From CAWCAW01 sp963714125 (GTDB taxonomy: Bacteria; Actinomycetota; Acidimicrobiia; Acidimicrobiales; UBA8190): a DNA stretch of 64,000 bases. The translations under genes were made by a program, and so were the position numbers. Positions 8,783-17,825 of the stretch are shown piece after piece. Numbering within the stretch: position 1 is the stretch's first letter; each line of letters opens with the position of its first letter. The notes beneath the pieces are model-generated. The model saw nothing but the letters and a program-made list of their open reading frames with translations, did not search any database and was not told the DNA's origin. Where the stretch lies: contig OY970234.1 of NCBI GenBank assembly GCA_963714125.1, positions 1,550,001-1,614,000 on the forward strand. Reading direction: 5' to 3'.

Positions 8783-8863
8783 TTCATGAAGCACAAGAGC
8801 ATTACCGAAATGCAGTCGAGTACTCCGGAATCAGAACCTACGACGCAAAGGACTGAGCGCCAC

Positions 8864-11281
8864 ATGAACCTCCGAACGTTCCGAAATCGTCTTGCTGCAG
8901 GGTCAGCCATTGGTATGGCGGTCCTGGCTGGGACGCTGACCTTAGGGAGTAGCGGCGCCTTTGCCGGTACCCCTGCGGTCCCGACGCTGTTCCCGTCGTG
9001 TTCGACACAGACGTGCGCGAATGCGGCAGCGCCGCAGTACTACAACGGCAACAACTCGCAGATCGTCCGGACCTCAGGGTCGGACACGACCTTCTACCTC
9101 ATGCAGCAGATCGGTGACCTGTACAACCAGGCCGCCCTGTACGGCTGCTCGGTGACAGGTACGACCGACTTTCCGTGCCCCGACGACAACAGCTCGACCA
9201 CTGACACCGGCGACAACTGGGATCGGACCGAAGTCCTGCAAGGTATTGACGACGTGGGCTCCGGTGACGGACAAAAGCAGCTATGCCAGGTTGAAGCCTC
9301 CCCGGATGCGGTCGACATCGCCCGGTCATCCAAGGTCAACGGGAACGACTGCACCGGAGAAACGGCCGAAGGCTTCGCCTACGACGGCGTCCCCGAAGTC
9401 GACTTCGCCTCGGTGAACCCCTCCACCTTCGGTGCGGTGCCCGGTACGGCGTTCACCAACGGTGAGACCACCTCAGCATCCAATGTGCTGCAGTCCTCTT
9501 CGAACGACTTCAGCGCCAGCCAGGTGGGCGACTACGTGACCGGTAGCGGCATCCCGCTACTGAGCACGGCGACCCAGCCACAGGGATCGGGGAGTTCGTC
9601 TGCTTCTGGGGACGGCGACCCGGTGTTCATCTACTCCTACGTGTCTCCCACTCAGGTGCTCTTGAGCGCCAACGTGACCACCGGCACTGGCAGTGGGCTG
9701 GCCTTCACGGTCTCCCCATCGCCGTACTTCGGCGCCGTGGACACCTCGGCCAACCTGTCCGCCAATGGCGGCAAGGCCCTTATGGGCCCGGTGGCCGACG
9801 GTTGGGAGCCGGGTAACGCAGTGGGTGGCCCGTATACCGGGACGGAGTTCTCCAACATCACCAGCAACGTGCCGAGCACCGGGGCGACGTCGTTCTCCTC
9901 GGCAGCCGCTGAGGCCTACCGCCTCTACTGCGTGAACGGTGCCAGCGAGATCACCGACTGGGGCCAGCTCACCAACTTGGCCATCGCCGGTGGCAGCTTC
10001 ACCGACGGTGAGACATCCACCAGTTCGACCACGATCACCTCGTCCAACGGCACCGACTTCTCGGGCGCCGATGTGGGCGATGTGGTGACGGCCAGCGGCA
10101 TCCCGGCCAACACCATCATCGACTCAGTCACCGGCACGAGCTCGGCCACGTTGAGCCAGGCCGTGGTGACGGGTACCGTCAGCGGTCTGTCCTTCACCTT
10201 GTCCAAGCAGCCTGGTGATGGCACGCCCAACGGCGTCCCCGTCAACGTCATGGGTGTCAACCCGACGTCAGGGACCGAGTTCACCATCTCGACGAACTTC
10301 TTTGACTCGGCGGCTCCGTCGAGCCCGTGCACGGCGAGCAGTGGTGGGTCCAACCTGAATGCCAGCGTGCTGCAGGGCAACAACCACACCGCCCTGGAGA
10401 ATAACGCCGCCAACATCGGCGACTTCGTTCTCAGCGACTTCCCTGGCGACGCCGTCGACCAGGCCGCGGAGCTGGCGAGTTCGCTGTACTACATGTCCGA
10501 AGGTGTGCTGCTCAGCAACTCCTTCGCTCGCACGGCGACTATCCACACCGGCGGCGTGGCCTCTGGCGCCTCCAACGTCTACTCGGTGAACAAGATGAAG
10601 GAGAACGGGATCGGGGCCTCGAGTGTCACCGAGGGCAACGACACCCTGCCTACGTCCCGCATCCTGTGGCAGATGTACGTCAACCAGGCCGACCCCGCGA
10701 CGCAGGGTTTCCCCCGGGCACTGACGTTCACTGACGGTGCCACGACGTCGGGTTCCTACACGCTGTCGTCGCCGGCTGCCGCCGACTTCCAGCAGTCGGA
10801 CATCGGCCGCGGCATCACCGACACCACCGACAGCCCGGATCCGTTCCCGGCTCACACCTACATCGTTGCGGTCTCTCCGGCCACATCCGCCGGCGGCCCG
10901 TCTTCGGTGACCCTGAACAACGCGGCGACGGCGACGGCCTCGGGCCTGACCTTCAACCTGACCGGCGCGTACATCGGGGTGCGGGCTTCGGCCGTCGGTT
11001 TCATTAACTGGGTGTGCAGCACCAACACTGATGGTGTGCTCACCAAGTCTCTGGACCACAGCACCGGGTTGAACTACGACACCGAGGTCACCGACCTCAT
11101 CGACAACACGTACGGGTTCAACCGGCTCACGGACACCACCGCCGCACCGACCTTCGGCAACGGCGACTGTGGGCTCATCTACCCGACCCAGACGGTCACG
11201 GGCTCAGCTATCAGTAACCCGTACCCGGGTGGCGTCGCTACTCAGGCATTGCCGGGCGGTATCCCGTTCCCGGACAACTAA
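8864..11281 (+). CDS. PstS-like secreted binding protein with three inserted beta-rich modules
   Basis: The start is set at the ATG at 8864: AAGGA lies about 11 nt upstream and a signal peptide follows (RNRLAAGSAIGMAVLAGTLTLG, cleavage near AFAGTP). The 805-residue protein opens its mature part with TSGSDTTFYLMQQIGDLYN, the ligand-loop-like start seen in PstS-type binding proteins of Actinobacteria, and continues with VDIARSSK and VGFINW segments of that fold. Three modules of one pattern (FT-DGET..., V-D-V---GIP..., LTF-L) interrupt it at about residues 195-290, 375-450 and 619-702. No sorting signal or lipobox is seen. Phosphate binding is inferred from the family and from the pst genes downstream. 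Confidence 0.75.
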   Translation: MNLRTFRNRLAAGSAIGMAVLAGTLTLGSSGAFAGTPAVPTLFPSCSTQTCANAAAPQYYNGNNSQIVRTSGSDTTFYLMQQIGDLYNQAALYGCSVTGTTDFPCPDDNSSTTDTGDNWDRTEVLQGIDDVGSGDGQKQLCQVEASPDAVDIARSSKVNGNDCTGETAEGFAYDGVPEVDFASVNPSTFGAVPGTAFTNGETTSASNVLQSSSNDFSASQVGDYVTGSGIPLLSTATQPQGSGSSSASGDGDPVFIYSYVSPTQVLLSANVTTGTGSGLAFTVSPSPYFGAVDTSANLSANGGKALMGPVADGWEPGNAVGGPYTGTEFSNITSNVPSTGATSFSSAAAEAYRLYCVNGASEITDWGQLTNLAIAGGSFTDGETSTSSTTITSSNGTDFSGADVGDVVTASGIPANTIIDSVTGTSSATLSQAVVTGTVSGLSFTLSKQPGDGTPNGVPVNVMGVNPTSGTEFTISTNFFDSAAPSSPCTASSGGSNLNASVLQGNNHTALENNAANIGDFVLSDFPGDAVDQAAELASSLYYMSEGVLLSNSFARTATIHTGGVASGASNVYSVNKMKENGIGASSVTEGNDTLPTSRILWQMYVNQADPATQGFPRALTFTDGATTSGSYTLSSPAAADFQQSDIGRGITDTTDSPDPFPAHTYIVAVSPATSAGGPSSVTLNNAATATASGLTFNLTGAYIGVRASAVGFINWVCSTNTDGVLTKSLDHSTGLNYDTEVTDLIDNTYGFNRLTDTTAAPTFGNGDCGLIYPTQTVTGSAISNPYPGGVATQALPGGIPFPDN

Positions 11282-11331
11282 CCACCCCTCGTCAGGTGCG
11301 CCTTAGGCCGCACCGGTAGGGACTACCCGAT

Positions 11332-11372
11332 GCCCGGGGATTCGGTGACCTTGATCCGAGTCCCCGGGCTTT
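11332..11372 (+). terminator. Probable intrinsic terminator
   Basis: A perfect 9-bp stem, GCCCGGGGA (11332-11340) with TCCCCGGGC (11361-11369), extends inward by TCGG/CCGA around a 10-nt loop and is followed by a short TTT run. It lies 50 nt after the PstS-like gene and before the start at 11437, so it may separate that gene from the following operon or act as an attenuator. Confidence 0.6.
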
Positions 11373-11436
11373 GGGCTGTATTCATGCCTCGACCCGCGTG
11401 AGTGGAAGTGCAACGACAGAGAGTGGAGTGGTCAAT

Positions 11437-12477
11437 ATGAGCCCGGTTCGATTGGCGGCGAACAGGTCATTGTGGCGAGACGTCCGGTTAGCGGGTGTCG
11501 CCTTGTTGGCGGCAGCCGCCTTGTTGCTGGTCTTCTCGCCGGCCCGGGCGAATGCGCAGACAGGGCCATGCGGCACTCTCCCATCGGGAGGTGCCACACC
11601 CCCGGTGTCCATCGATTGCACTGTCCCGCCGGCTGCAGCCCCGTACACCACATACACCGATAATCAGCAAGTCGATCTGTCCATCGGCCCGAACAGTTTG
11701 TTTTCGCCGACCGACGCCAACGGCGGAGACATCGTGGCCATCGAGTGTGAGTACGTCAACGCGGCGGGTATGCCCGGCGACCCTCCTAACGCCGACAACT
11801 GCTTGTCTCAAACGTCAGCCCAGGATTTCCCCTTTCCTGTGCAGCCCGACGGGAGCTTCGACTACTCGGGCGACAACAGTGGAGACCTCGTCAACATTTA
11901 TGCACTGCCTGATGCCACATTTCCCCAGGCGCCCATCACATGCGATGCCACCAATGCGTGTGTCTGGTATGTGGGCGAGAATTACAACAGCTTCACCCAA
12001 CCGCATGTCTTTTCGAACCCGTTCTATGTAACGCCGACCAACCCACCTCCGACGACGACACTGCCGCCGCCGACGACCACCACGACTGGCGCTACCACCA
12101 CCACGATCGCCACGACCACAACGACAACGTTCACTTCCCCGACGACAACGTCACCCACCACCTCGACCACGAGTGCCACAACGACCACCACGGAAGGCTC
12201 GACGACCACCACGTTGGCGGGTTCGACGACGAGCACGACGACTTCGGGGTCCACCACCACATCGACGTCCTGTGCGGGTTGCGCCGGTTCGACGGGCTCG
12301 GGTCCCGGGGCAGCGACGGGTTCAGGTTCCGGATCAAGCCCCACACCGGGAGCGTCGTCGGGCCAGCTTGCGTTGACCGGAAGCACCCCGTTTTTGATGT
12401 GGTTGGCTGCCCTAGGTGGACTATTGATCGCGGCCGGAACGATCGGCCGCATCGTCCTGCCCAAGGTGGTGAGCTGA
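11437..12477 (+). CDS. Wall-anchored (LAxTG) secreted protein with the shared island domain
   Basis: The ATG at 11437 has GGAG 8 nt upstream and heads a signal peptide (DVRLAGVALLAAAALLLVFS, cleavage near ANAQTG). The 346-residue product has the shared domain (GPCGTLPSGGATPP to CVWYVGENYNSFTQPHVFSNPF), a long Thr/Ser/Pro spacer of about 80 residues suited to crossing the cell wall, and a C-terminal sorting signal: LALTG at 311-315, a hydrophobic stretch (FLMWLAALGGLLIAAGTI) and a basic end. Class E sortases use LAxTG motifs, and one is encoded at 21353-22870. The stop is 5 nt before pstC, so it is probably the first gene of the pst operon. Confidence 0.88.
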   Translation: MSPVRLAANRSLWRDVRLAGVALLAAAALLLVFSPARANAQTGPCGTLPSGGATPPVSIDCTVPPAAAPYTTYTDNQQVDLSIGPNSLFSPTDANGGDIVAIECEYVNAAGMPGDPPNADNCLSQTSAQDFPFPVQPDGSFDYSGDNSGDLVNIYALPDATFPQAPITCDATNACVWYVGENYNSFTQPHVFSNPFYVTPTNPPPTTTLPPPTTTTTGATTTTIATTTTTTFTSPTTTSPTTSTTSATTTTTEGSTTTTLAGSTTSTTTSGSTTTSTSCAGCAGSTGSGPGAATGSGSGSSPTPGASSGQLALTGSTPFLMWLAALGGLLIAAGTIGRIVLPKVVS

Positions 12478-12482
12478 GATCC

Positions 12483-13463
12483 ATGTCGGCCCCCTCGGCG
12501 GCCGTCGCGCCTCATGTCGACGAGGACGTACCCCGACCCTTAAAGCCTGGGCTGACCAGGGCCGACTTTGTCTTTCGTCTCGTCCTGTCGTGCGGCGGTG
12601 GTGCCGTCCTCCTCGTACTCGGCGCCATCATCTTCTTCTTGGTCATCAATGGTGCCCAGGCGTTTCACAAGTACGGCTTTCACATCATCACGAGTGCGCG
12701 CTGGGCGCCGCCACTGAGTTACGGAATCCTGGGTGCATTGGTCGGTTCGGTGGTCATCGCCGTGATGGCTTTGGCCATCGCGTTGCCGTTGTCGATAACG
12801 ACGGCGCTCATGATCAACGAATACGCGCCGGCGCCAGTGCGCAGGCTCCTCGTCGTGCTGGTCGACCTCCTGGCCACGGTGCCGAGCATCGTGTACGGCT
12901 TTTGGGGACTTATTGCTTTAACCGTGTACGTCCATGGGCCAACGGTGTTCCTCGGCGACCACGGGGGGTTCATCCCTCTGTTCCGGTCGCCCAACCCCGG
13001 CACGTACGGTCAATCGATTTTCCTGTGCGGGCTGGTGGTGGGGGTCATGATCATTCCCATCGTGACGTCGATCAGCAGGGAGGTCATGGCCCGAGCCCCC
13101 CGTGATGCCTGTGAGGGAGCGCTGGCGCTAGGCGGCACCCGATGGGGGATGGTCACCGACGTCATCCTCCCGTTCTCAAGAAACGGCATCATCGGCGCGT
13201 CGTTGCTGGGCTTAGGACGTGCCTTGGGCGAGACGATGGCAGTGCTCCTCATCCTGTCGCCGTCGAACATCCTCACTCCTGACATCCTCGGGCCCAACGG
13301 GCTGGGATCGATCTCGTACCTCATCGCCAACCTCTTCGACAACTCTCCCAAGATCGGTGACAGCGTCCTCACCGAAGCCGGGTTGGTCCTCTTGATCTCG
13401 ACGTTGCTGATCAACCTGGTGGCGCGGGTTGTGGTCGATCGGGCCGGGGGTAGCCTCGCATGA
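12483..13463 (+). CDS. pstC: Phosphate ABC transporter permease PstC
   Basis: The 326-residue inner-membrane permease has the PstC hallmarks: a first membrane span after a short cytoplasmic tail, a long external loop (NGAQAFHKYGFHIITSARWAP), VPSIVYGFWGLIAL in the middle, and the EAA-type cytoplasmic loop (REVMARAPRDACEGALALGGTRWGMV) that contacts the ATPase, followed by GRALGETMAVLLILSPSN. It pairs with the pstA gene that starts inside its stop codon (ATGA overlap). The start ATG at 12483 is chosen for its position directly after the upstream stop and the GGTGGTGAG ribosome-binding stretch before it. Confidence 0.93.
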   Translation: MSAPSAAVAPHVDEDVPRPLKPGLTRADFVFRLVLSCGGGAVLLVLGAIIFFLVINGAQAFHKYGFHIITSARWAPPLSYGILGALVGSVVIAVMALAIALPLSITTALMINEYAPAPVRRLLVVLVDLLATVPSIVYGFWGLIALTVYVHGPTVFLGDHGGFIPLFRSPNPGTYGQSIFLCGLVVGVMIIPIVTSISREVMARAPRDACEGALALGGTRWGMVTDVILPFSRNGIIGASLLGLGRALGETMAVLLILSPSNILTPDILGPNGLGSISYLIANLFDNSPKIGDSVLTEAGLVLLISTLLINLVARVVVDRAGGSLA

Positions 13464-14635
13464 CCATAACGACAACCACCGCTCCGGCTCCGACGGCGGC
13501 GCCACTGGGCCCGGCCCAGCGCCCTGATTCTCGGCGCGGCCTCAACAAGGATGCGGCGGTCGAGACCGTGGGGTCCGCGCTTGCCGGCGCCGCGGCCGTG
13601 TGGACGGCTTTCAGTGTGGCCGGGCTGTCGGCGCCGGTCGGTCAGTTTTTGTGTTCGTACTTCCTCTTCCTCATCATCTTCGGGATCGTGTCATGGCGCC
13701 GCCACGGGATGCTGCGGATGAAAGACCGTATGGGCACCGCGTTCGTGTGGAGCGGAGCAATGATCGCCATGCTTCCGCTCGTCCTCATCATCGGATGGCT
13801 CCTGGTGAAGGGCCTGCCGGTCCTTGCCTCCCACTTCCCCCACTTTCTGACGTCGACGTCGGCTCAGTCGGGTCCCGACGATCCGGTCTATACGTCTGGG
13901 GTTGCTGCCGCCATCGTGGGCACCTTGGAGCAAGTCGGTCTGGCCTCTTTGTTCGCCATTCCCCTGGCATTCATCACGGCTACCTTCCTCAATGAGACCC
14001 ACAACGTCTTTGCTCGCATCGTCCAGTTGATCGTCGACGCCATGACCGGTACTCCTGAAATCGTGGCCGGGTTATTCGTTTATTTGTGGTGGGTGGCGCC
14101 CCGTCACACCAACGGCAAATCCGGTTTCGCCGCCAGCCTGGCATTGGCGGTGATGATGCTTCCCTTCGTGGCGCGCAGTTCGCAGGAGGTGTTGCGCATC
14201 GTTCCCAATGCGCTGCGTGAGGCGGGGGCGGCGCTCGGAGCACCGCAGTGGCGTTTGGCTCTGCGGGTCGTGCTGCCCACGGCCCGAGCCGGGCTTTTCA
14301 CGGTGGCCGTGCTCGGCATCGCCCGCGCCGTGGGGGAGACGGCGGCCGTGTTGTTGAACGCCGGGGGGTCTGTTCACCAGTCCATCAACTGGAATCCGTT
14401 CCATGGCATCCAGCTCGACCTCCCGTTGTTCGTCTATCAATTTTCGTACGTGTCGTCGAAAAACGAGGTGAGAGAAGCCTGGGGCGGTGCTCTGGTGCTG
14501 GTGCTGCTTGTGCTCCTCCTCTTCGGCTTGGCCCGACTGCTCGGTTCGGGCAGCCTCGGCAAGGCCTACCGAAGCATGACCGGTGGGATGCGGCCTCCTT
14601 GGCGCCGGTCCCCACTGCCCAATGAGACCCTATGA
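13460..14635 (+). CDS. pstA: Phosphate ABC transporter permease PstA
   Basis: The 391-residue protein is the second permease of the Pst transporter. After a Thr/Pro-rich cytoplasmic N-terminus it has two extra membrane segments (VGSALAGAAAVWTAFSVAGL, FLCSYFLFLIIFGIVSW) before the usual PstA core, which makes it longer than typical PstA (about 280-300 residues). The core shows MTGTPEIVAGLFVYLWWV, the EAA-like loop SSQEVLRIVPNALREAGAALG and GIARAVGETAAVLLNAGG. It overlaps pstC and the next gene by 4 nt on each side, implying translational coupling. Confidence 0.92.
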   Translation: MTITTTTAPAPTAAPLGPAQRPDSRRGLNKDAAVETVGSALAGAAAVWTAFSVAGLSAPVGQFLCSYFLFLIIFGIVSWRRHGMLRMKDRMGTAFVWSGAMIAMLPLVLIIGWLLVKGLPVLASHFPHFLTSTSAQSGPDDPVYTSGVAAAIVGTLEQVGLASLFAIPLAFITATFLNETHNVFARIVQLIVDAMTGTPEIVAGLFVYLWWVAPRHTNGKSGFAASLALAVMMLPFVARSSQEVLRIVPNALREAGAALGAPQWRLALRVVLPTARAGLFTVAVLGIARAVGETAAVLLNAGGSVHQSINWNPFHGIQLDLPLFVYQFSYVSSKNEVREAWGGALVLVLLVLLLFGLARLLGSGSLGKAYRSMTGGMRPPWRRSPLPNETL

Positions 14636-16278
14636 AAGTTCCCGACAACAAGGAGACGCCGTCACCCATGATTAACCGTCTCGACGACCGCAGGAATCAC
14701 CGACTCGACCAATCCCGGGTTCTGGCTGCAACGACGAAGGCACTCCGCCGCCACCCGAGGCGACTTTGTCATCTGACTGCTCTCGCCTTCCTCGGCGTGT
14801 GCGTGTCGGGTGCCATGGTCATGAGCGCAACCCCGGCGTTGGCTGCCGGAGTGACCCTCGACGGTGCCGGCTCGTCGTTCGCGGCACCTGAGATCTCGCA
14901 GTGGACAATTGATACCGCCAAGTCGCCCTATAACCTCAACATCAACTTCACGTCGTCGAGCTCTTCTGACGGTCGCTTCGAGTTCGCCAACCAGACCATC
15001 AACTTCGGGGTTACCGACATCGAATACCAGAAATATCCGTTCGATACGACCCAGCCGACGTTCCCGTTCATCTACGTTCCCGTCACCGCCGGTGGGCTTG
15101 CGTTCATGTACCACCTCAACGGGTTCACCGGGACCCTCCAGCTCTCGAGCTACTCGGCGTGCGCCATCTTCACCGGTGGCGTCACCACGTGGAACAGCCC
15201 CATTATCCAAGCCGACAATCCCGGCGTCTCCCTCCCTGACACGCCGATCATCCCGGTCATTCGCAGCGACCTGGCCGGGACGAACTACGTGTTTCAGGAA
15301 TGGTGCATCGACGAGCAGCCGGCCCTATGGGCGGCGTTCGTCAATTCCCCCACGACCCAGGGCTTCCCCGGTCAAGTTGGTGACCTGTCAGCCACGGCGC
15401 CGCGTTCAGACTGGCCGTTGTTCCAGAACGCCACCAGCGCCAACGGCTCGGCGGCGGCGGCCGACACGGTGGCAAACCCGGACGACAACGGGTATATCAC
15501 CGCGGTGGAGACGGCCTACGCGCTGCAGCGGGGCTTTCCCGTAGCGTCTGTGAAGAACTCCACCGGTGACTACACCCAACCAACGGCCGTCGACGTCGCT
15601 TCGGCACTGGCGTACGCCACGCAGCTGCCCAACGGTACGCATGTGTTGGATTTCAATGGCGCCGGGCCGCACGTCTACAACCCCTCCACGTACAGCTACC
15701 TCATTACTCCTACCACCGGATCGAGCGCGGCGAATGGCGCCGTACTCAGCCAATTTGTGAACTACGCGCTCACCCTCGGTCAGCACGAAGCGCCTGAGAT
15801 CGGCTACGCGTCCTTGGGGCTTTCTCTTGAACAGTACGGGGTGGATCAGATGATGAAAAATGTTCCCGGGGCGGTGGCGCCCACGGCGGCGGAAAACCAG
15901 GCCTACGCCTGTGGAGACCTGACTCCGGCCGAGGTGCAGGCGGGGCAGACCACCATCACCTGCGGTGAAACCAATGCAACCGCTACCACGCCGGCCTCTA
16001 CCACTTCGTCCTCCTCCTCGTCCTCTCACACGTCCACCGGAACGAGCGCAACCAAATCCACCGTCAGCGGCGCGAAAACGGCGACGGGTGCGGCGACATC
16101 GGGCGACGCGGGTACATCGGAGCTGGGAGCAACGGCTGGCGTGTCGTTGTCGGGGGGGAAGCCCCCACTTGCCTACACCGGTGGTGACCCGGCGCCGACG
16201 ATCGCGGTCGGAGCGGTGCTATTCGTCGGTGGCGCGTTCTTCCGGCGCCGCTATCTCCGAGCCCGCCACGCGCCATGA
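14632..16278 (+). CDS. PstS-like phosphate-binding protein with LAxTG wall-sorting signal
   Basis: The 548-residue product has a long signal peptide (hydrophobic core HLTALAFLGVCVSGAMVMSA, cleavage near ALAAGV), then the PstS ligand loop GAGSSFAAPEISQW and a later segment FGVTDIEYQKYPF, both typical of PstS. No lipobox Cys is seen. The C-terminus replaces lipid anchoring: a Ser/Thr-rich spacer, LAYTG at residues 513-517, a hydrophobic stretch (TIAVGAVLFVGGAFF) and RRRYLRARH. It is therefore probably attached to peptidoglycan by the class E sortase encoded 5 kb downstream. It overlaps both neighbours by 4 nt inside the pst operon. Confidence 0.88.
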   Translation: MKVPDNKETPSPMINRLDDRRNHRLDQSRVLAATTKALRRHPRRLCHLTALAFLGVCVSGAMVMSATPALAAGVTLDGAGSSFAAPEISQWTIDTAKSPYNLNINFTSSSSSDGRFEFANQTINFGVTDIEYQKYPFDTTQPTFPFIYVPVTAGGLAFMYHLNGFTGTLQLSSYSACAIFTGGVTTWNSPIIQADNPGVSLPDTPIIPVIRSDLAGTNYVFQEWCIDEQPALWAAFVNSPTTQGFPGQVGDLSATAPRSDWPLFQNATSANGSAAAADTVANPDDNGYITAVETAYALQRGFPVASVKNSTGDYTQPTAVDVASALAYATQLPNGTHVLDFNGAGPHVYNPSTYSYLITPTTGSSAANGAVLSQFVNYALTLGQHEAPEIGYASLGLSLEQYGVDQMMKNVPGAVAPTAAENQAYACGDLTPAEVQAGQTTITCGETNATATTPASTTSSSSSSSHTSTGTSATKSTVSGAKTATGAATSGDAGTSELGATAGVSLSGGKPPLAYTGGDPAPTIAVGAVLFVGGAFFRRRYLRARHAP

Positions 16279-17825
16279 ACCGTCTCGCGTTCCACCGGAG
16301 TGCCACCCCTGTCCTCGTCATCATCGTGGGGTTGCTGCTCGTCACCGTGGCGCTGTCCACCGCGGCGAGCGTTCCTCGCGCCTCGGCAGACACCGACCCG
16401 GGCACGCTCTTTGGTGAGGGTGGGTCTCTGGCTGAGCCGATCGTCAACGACCTGCTCATCGACGACACCCAGGGTCTGGGGTCAGTGTCGGCGAGCTACT
16501 TCGAATCAGACATAGACGTTGGGAGGCAGGACTTCGCTTCTGGTAACGATGATTTTGCCGTGTCCGAGCTGCCCCTCACCTCGGCCGAGGCAACCACGGC
16601 CCAAACGAACGGCCGCAGCTTCGCCTACGTGCCGTTTGCTGCAGAAGGAATCGCTGCCTCGGCCGTCGTGGTCTGCAACGCGTCAGCCACGGCTGGGCCG
16701 GCCGCCTTCTGCCCTGGTCTGCAAGTCACTGCCAATCAGCTCGAGGGGCTGTTCACCCAAAACATCGAGACGTGGAACGACACCACCGCCCTCCCCACTA
16801 TCAGTGGAGGAACGGGCCCTGTGCTGCCCGCGGCCGGGGATGCCGTTAAGGCTGAGACGCTTGTCGATCCTTCAGCTGAAACTGAGGCATTGGAGCAGTA
16901 TTTCGACAACGACTCCACGGCGGGGCCGGCGTACCAAACGTGGGCAACGGGCCTGGGCAACGGTGCCACCGGAACTCCGTCAGAATATTGGCCCATCGAA
17001 GAAGGCGTTACGGGTGGCGACCTGGGACTGGCCAACACCCTGATGCCAGTCAACGAGGAGACCCTCCTCGTCGAACCCGACCCATCCACGTGGGGTGAGG
17101 GCGAGGTTGCTCCGCTGGCCGTCGATTGGCTGGGCAACAACACCCCAGACAACCCTCGCTACCTTCCGGCGCTGGCGGTTCAAAACGCACAAGGCTCCTT
17201 CGTGCAACCAACCCAAAGCGCCGAACAGGCCGCCGTCAACGATGCCACTGTTGACCCGACCACGAACCTGGTGACGTTCCAGCCCAACGGAGGGTCCGAC
17301 GCGGCCGCCTACCCCATCATGGTGATGAGTTACCTGATCGTGCCGACCACGGGGCTCTCCGCCGCCAAGGCCACCGCCCTAAGCCAGTTCATCCAGTTCA
17401 TCCTTGGTTCCCAAGGACAGAAGGACATCACTGGCCTGGGAGGGGCATCAGTCACCCCGGCCATGGCCAGCGCCGGTATGGCCGTGGCCAGCACACTGGC
17501 CGCCCAGGGGGGAACATCGACAACTACCACCACGACCGCGGCGGCGGGTTCCGGTTCGAAGACCACCACATCGACAACGATGGCGTCGACGTCGTCGAAA
17601 TCGTCGACCGACTCCTCGTCTGGTTCGTCGTCCTCCGATACGGATGATCTTGATTCGTCTGGGTTGGACACGGATTCGGGTACGGGGGACGGTGTCACTG
17701 CCGGGGTCAGCCTGGCCGCCACCGGCACCAACCCGATGCCGCTGGGAGGCATTGGGCTTGCGTTCGGGGTCATCGGCTTCGTGTTTCGTCGTCGTTTCCG
17801 GCGCCTGGCGAAGGTGGGAGCATGA
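16275..17825 (+). CDS. Second PstS-like binding protein with LAxTG wall-sorting signal
   Basis: The 516-residue protein has a signal peptide (LVIIVGLLLVTVALSTAAS, cleavage near ASADT) and a divergent binding-protein start, LFGEGGSLAEPIVNDLL in place of the usual GAGST/SFA. Later segments fit the PstS-type fold: DFAVSELPLTSAE, ANQLEGLFTQNIETWND and YPIMVMSYLIVP. It ends in a Ser/Thr/Asp-rich spacer, LAATG at 480-484, a hydrophobic run (GGIGLAFGVIGFVF) and RRRFRRLAK. It is a paralogue of the preceding gene, with which it overlaps by 4 nt. The changed loop suggests altered affinity or another oxyanion; that is an inference. Confidence 0.85.
   Translation: MNRLAFHRSATPVLVIIVGLLLVTVALSTAASVPRASADTDPGTLFGEGGSLAEPIVNDLLIDDTQGLGSVSASYFESDIDVGRQDFASGNDDFAVSELPLTSAEATTAQTNGRSFAYVPFAAEGIAASAVVVCNASATAGPAAFCPGLQVTANQLEGLFTQNIETWNDTTALPTISGGTGPVLPAAGDAVKAETLVDPSAETEALEQYFDNDSTAGPAYQTWATGLGNGATGTPSEYWPIEEGVTGGDLGLANTLMPVNEETLLVEPDPSTWGEGEVAPLAVDWLGNNTPDNPRYLPALAVQNAQGSFVQPTQSAEQAAVNDATVDPTTNLVTFQPNGGSDAAAYPIMVMSYLIVPTTGLSAAKATALSQFIQFILGSQGQKDITGLGGASVTPAMASAGMAVASTLAAQGGTSTTTTTTAAAGSGSKTTTSTTMASTSSKSSTDSSSGSSSSDTDDLDSSGLDTDSGTGDGVTAGVSLAATGTNPMPLGGIGLAFGVIGFVFRRRFRRLAKVGA

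Noticed and set aside
7445..8794. 449-codon minus-strand reading frame
   Set aside because: It is antisense to the 470-residue secreted protein, is Arg/Gly/Val-rich with no domain pattern, and has no ribosome binding site.
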